DNA of 62,567 nt, taken from assembly GCA_959028445.1 (NCBI GenBank), contig CAUFRY010000009.1, positions 1-62,567 on the forward strand. Direction: 5' to 3'. A program made the translations under genes and the position numbers. This document shows, piece after piece, positions 60,027-62,567 of this stretch. Below the pieces are notes generated by a model. That model searched no databases. It had not been told where the DNA came from and saw only the letters and a list, made by a program, of their open reading frames with translations. The stretch comes from an uncultured Collinsella sp. (lineage in GTDB: Bacteria; Actinomycetota; Coriobacteriia; Coriobacteriales; Coriobacteriaceae). Each line of letters begins with the position of its first letter. Positions within the stretch are counted from its first letter, which is position 1.

Positions 60027-60066
60027 GGATGGCTCCTGGTTGGCATGAAAATCTAACTTGATTTGC

Positions 60067-60171
60067 AATGCCATAGTATACGGGCATTTTCAATTACAAG
60101 ATACACCTTGCCGTTTCAAGTGTTGATGGTAAACTTTCACTTGCCGTTTACGGTTATGAAAGAACCTTTCA
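60067..60171. promoter_or_regulatory. Intergenic control region between RpiR and PTS genes
   Basis: Several repeated elements occur in this stretch: AATGCC/GGCATT (60067-60088) around the -10 of the regulator; direct repeats CTTGCCGTTT at 60107 and 60140; GTAAAC/GTTTAC (60129-60151); and TGAAAG-AAC-CTTTCA (60157-60171). These are candidate binding sites for the RpiR protein or a global regulator. No clear sigma-70 promoter for the PTS gene was found. Confidence 0.45.
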
Positions 60172-60298
60172 CCGGAGAATTGCGCCTTGTCTCTTCTCAC
60201 GCGGACGGTAGGTTGGTATCTTTCAGTTGTGGAAAAACGCGCATCGAAGCGCGTGTAGGGGAGCGCCCGCGGGCGCTGTACTCAAGAAGGAGGGACAC

Positions 60299-62302
60299 AT
60301 GGCTAAGTTTGACATCATCGCCGCGACCGGTTGCCCGACCGGCATTGCGCACACCTTCATGGCGAAGGAGGCGCTGGAGAAGGCAGCTGCCGAGCGCGGT
60401 CTGACCATTAAGGTCGAGACTCATGGCCAGGTCGGTGTCGAGAACGAGCTCACCAAGAGCGAGATCGCCGGTGCCAAGGCCGTCGTCGTCGCAGCCGATA
60501 AGGATGTCCAGGCTGAGCGTTTCGCCGGTAAGCCCATGGTTTCCGTTGGTGTTTCCAAGGCCCTGTCTGTCGAGGCTGCTGGTAAGCTGATCGACCGCGC
60601 GCTCGCCGCCAAGGGCGACGACACGGTTGCCGCTGCCGCCGATGTCGAGGACGAGGTCGAGGAGAAGGAGTCCATCGGCCACGTCATCTACAAGCACCTC
60701 ATGAACGGCGTCAGCCACATGCTGGTCTTCGTCGTCGCCGGTGGTGTTCTGACCGCTCTTTCGTTCCTGTGGGGCATCACGTCCTTTGATTCGACGGCTG
60801 CCGACTACAACAGCTTTGCTGCGATGCTCAAGATCATCGGCGGCATCGCCATGAACCTTATGGTTCCGGTGCTTTCCGCCTACATCGCCGAATCCATCGG
60901 CAAGCGCCCGGCGCTCGTCCCCGGCTTCGTCGCCGGTATGATTGCCATCCAGGGCCTGCCTGTTAACGCCGAGACCGGCATGATCGACGCCGGTGGCGCC
61001 GGCGTGGGCTTCGGCTTCCTGGGCGGCATCGTCGGCGGCTTCCTCGCCGGCTATGTCATCCTGCTGCTCGAGAAGGTTTTCTCTAAAATTCCCGCGAGCC
61101 TTAATGGCCTGAAGGCAATCTTTCTGTATCCGCTGTGCTCTACCGCCATCGTCGGCCTGGTCATGCTCGGTATTTCCGGCCCCATGGCTGCCATTAACCA
61201 GGGTATGATGGATTTCCTGCAGAGCCTCGGTAACTCCGGTCCGGTGATCCTTGGCCTGGCCATCGGCTGCATGTGCGCCTTTGATATGGGCGGCCCGGTC
61301 AACAAGGCTGCTTACGCTACTGGCACCTTCCTGCTCGGTACCGCTCTCGAAGCTGGCGTCGGCACCGAGACCTACAACTTCGGCACCAACTTCATGGCTG
61401 CCGTCTCCGCCGCTTGCATCGTTCCGCCGCTGATCACCACCTTCGCCGTCGTTGTCGGCAAGAAGTACTTCAGCCAGGAGGATCATGACGCCGGTATCGT
61501 CAACCTCATCCTTGGTTGCACCCACATCACCGAGGGCGCCATTCCGTTCATGACCAAGAACATCTGGCCCGTTATGCCCATCATGATGCTCGGTTCTTCC
61601 ATCGCTTCCATCTTGACCATCTTCTTCAACGTTCACGATCCGGCGCCTCACGGCGGCTTCCTGGTCCTGCCCGTTGTCGAGAACGGTCCGCTGTGGGTCC
61701 TCGCGATCCTCATCGGCGCCGTGGTCGGTGGCATCCTGTTCGTGGCTTTCAAGAAGTACGACTTCGAGAAGAACCAGAAGCCCGCTCCTGCAACCAAGCC
61801 GGTTGAGGCCCCCAAGGCCGCTGCCGTCGAGGCCCCCAAGGAAGAGGCTGCCGACTTCGTGAAGGTCGAGAATGTCTTTGTCGCCGAGGACTTCGCTTCT
61901 CGTGACGAGGCTCTGAGCTTCGTTTCCAACCAGGCTGTCAAGGCCGGTATCGCCAGCGATGCCGACGCCGTGATGAACGCCTTCCTGGCCCGCGAGGCCG
62001 AGGGCACCACGGGCATGATGGAGGGCTTCGCCATCCCGCATGCCAAGTCCGACGCCATTACCGAGGCTGCTGTTATCGTCGTCAAGGACGAGTCCGGCGT
62101 GACCGGTTGGGACACCATGGACGGCGCTCCCGTCAACGTGGCCATCGCGCTGCTCATCCCGGGTGCCCAGGCCGGCACCACGCACCTTAAGATCCTGTCC
62201 AAGGTCGCCGAGGCGCTCATGGACGAGGACTTCCGTGCCACCGTCAAGGGTTCCACCGACGCCGCCAAGATCGCCAAGACGATCAACGCCCGCCTGGTCT
62301 AA
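60299..62302 (+). CDS. Fructose-family PTS permease, EIIB-EIIC-EIIA fusion
   Basis: 667 aa from the ATG after AAGGAGGG. EIIB (residues 1 to about 105) has ATGCPTGIAHTFMA with the phosphorylated C12. EIIC (about 125-490) has eight or more membrane segments, including VPGFVAGMIAIQGLP and DMGGPVNKAAYATG and CTHITEGAIPF, typical of the fructose superfamily. An Ala/Pro/Lys linker leads to EIIA, with EGFAIPHAKS and the phospho-accepting H581. It imports and phosphorylates fructose or a related sugar. 1-phosphofructokinase and HPr are not in the window, so the substrate is inferred from family only. Confidence 0.93.
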   Translation: MAKFDIIAATGCPTGIAHTFMAKEALEKAAAERGLTIKVETHGQVGVENELTKSEIAGAKAVVVAADKDVQAERFAGKPMVSVGVSKALSVEAAGKLIDRALAAKGDDTVAAAADVEDEVEEKESIGHVIYKHLMNGVSHMLVFVVAGGVLTALSFLWGITSFDSTAADYNSFAAMLKIIGGIAMNLMVPVLSAYIAESIGKRPALVPGFVAGMIAIQGLPVNAETGMIDAGGAGVGFGFLGGIVGGFLAGYVILLLEKVFSKIPASLNGLKAIFLYPLCSTAIVGLVMLGISGPMAAINQGMMDFLQSLGNSGPVILGLAIGCMCAFDMGGPVNKAAYATGTFLLGTALEAGVGTETYNFGTNFMAAVSAACIVPPLITTFAVVVGKKYFSQEDHDAGIVNLILGCTHITEGAIPFMTKNIWPVMPIMMLGSSIASILTIFFNVHDPAPHGGFLVLPVVENGPLWVLAILIGAVVGGILFVAFKKYDFEKNQKPAPATKPVEAPKAAAVEAPKEEAADFVKVENVFVAEDFASRDEALSFVSNQAVKAGIASDADAVMNAFLAREAEGTTGMMEGFAIPHAKSDAITEAAVIVVKDESGVTGWDTMDGAPVNVAIALLIPGAQAGTTHLKILSKVAEALMDEDFRATVKGSTDAAKIAKTINARLV

Positions 62303-62338
62303 TCCCGCAACACGTGAATACCATCGCCCCCTGTATAT

Positions 62339-62373
62339 AAGGCGGAGTCCCTCTCCAGGGTCTCCGCCTTTTT
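62339..62373 (+). terminator. Terminator of the PTS gene
   Basis: AAGGCGGAG (62339-62347) pairs with CTCCGCCTT (62362-62370), with inner CCCT/AGGG pairing and a final TTTTT. Confidence 0.88.
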
Positions 62374-62384
62374 CTATCCCTCCC

Positions 62385-62457
62385 ATAAGTTGCGGTGAAA
62401 TAGGGACTGTTTAAACGATTCAACCCCAAATTCAATCCCTATTTCACCGCAACTTAT
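62385..62457. repeat. Dispersed intergenic palindrome, family A, copy 2
   Basis: A perfect 22-bp inverted repeat (62385-62406 with 62436-62457) around a 29-base centre. Its arm contains AAGTTGCGGTGAAATAG, as at 28515. Confidence 0.8.
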
Positions 62458-62567
62458 AAAAGGGCATAGAGAGGGCCGCCTGTCGAGTCTTTGTTGCGAA
62501 CAGGTCATCAGCCAGAATTCCGTTCGCACGATATTACTCTGGACCGACCGAGTTTCCGCAGCTCGCC
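62458..62567. other. Unassigned end of the window
   Basis: Two frames remain partly open (one on each strand), but no protein family, start codon with ribosome site or RNA gene is recognisable in these 110 bases. Confidence 0.4.

Noticed and set aside
62458..62567. Start of another gene at the window end
   Set aside because: Short open frames exist on both strands, but none has a start with ribosome site or a recognisable motif.

Overview
The window is a dense, high-GC (about 60%) stretch of bacterial chromosome. Gene order and protein style point to a Coriobacteriia member (Actinomycetota), most like Collinsella: the order rpmF-plsX-acpP-rnc-smc-ftsY-ffh, a SepIVA-like gene between coaD and a DUF177 gene as in other Actinomycetota, yet Firmicutes-like pairings (Asp23-FakA-RecG and efp-Asp23-nusB). 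The species assignment is inference; no rRNA gene is present. Nearly everything is core genome, read mostly on the + strand.

Layout. 1-8135: translation and replication block infB (3' part), rbfA, nrnA-like, truB, ribF, dnaG, rpoD, most stop and start codons overlapping. 8240-8520: a strong promoter driving two identical tRNA-Asn genes. 8678-14047: Asp23, fakA, recG, rsmD, coaD. 14116-23564: envelope, lipid, segregation and SRP block (SepIVA-like, DUF177, rpmF, plsX, acpP, rnc, smc, ftsY, ffh). 23685-24449 (-): a fusion of a DUF134 DNA-binding domain, a NifX-like domain and a His/Cys tail, with paired palindromic operators. 24616-28491: thyA, folA, an rRNA/tRNA methyltransferase and a MATE exporter. 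28492-28867: a palindromic repeat and the ruin of a cobalamin adenosyltransferase gene. 28960-32518: ftsH, DUF523 and an Fe-alcohol dehydrogenase (-). 32661-35806: an isoleucine T-box leader followed by ileS. 36029-42212: lspA, pseudouridine synthase, GT2 glycosyltransferase, small prepilin peptidase, dgt, and rarA under a LexA-type box. 42313-45472: a sigma-B-type operon (DUF948, RsbW-like, sigB, AI-2E permease). 45913-53852: alaS, ruvX, mltG, HAD phosphatase, aroK, a degenerate AroB-like gene, aminopeptidase. 54012-59109: efp, Asp23, nusB, xseB, tlyA, nadK, recN. 59169-62302: an RpiR regulator divergent from a fructose-type PTS permease.

The most unusual items are: the DUF134/NifX/metal-tail fusion, which keeps an internal ribosome-binding site at its junction and has two matched operators about 53 bp apart; the AroB-like protein that has lost all the recognisable metal-binding residues while sitting beside aroK; the ileS T-box with a non-consensus antiterminator bulge; the LexA-type box at rarA; the RsbW-like protein lacking the kinase N-box; and two families of dispersed intergenic palindromes. 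I saw no CRISPR array, prophage, toxin-antitoxin pair or defence island. All functional assignments come from reading motifs; no database search was run.
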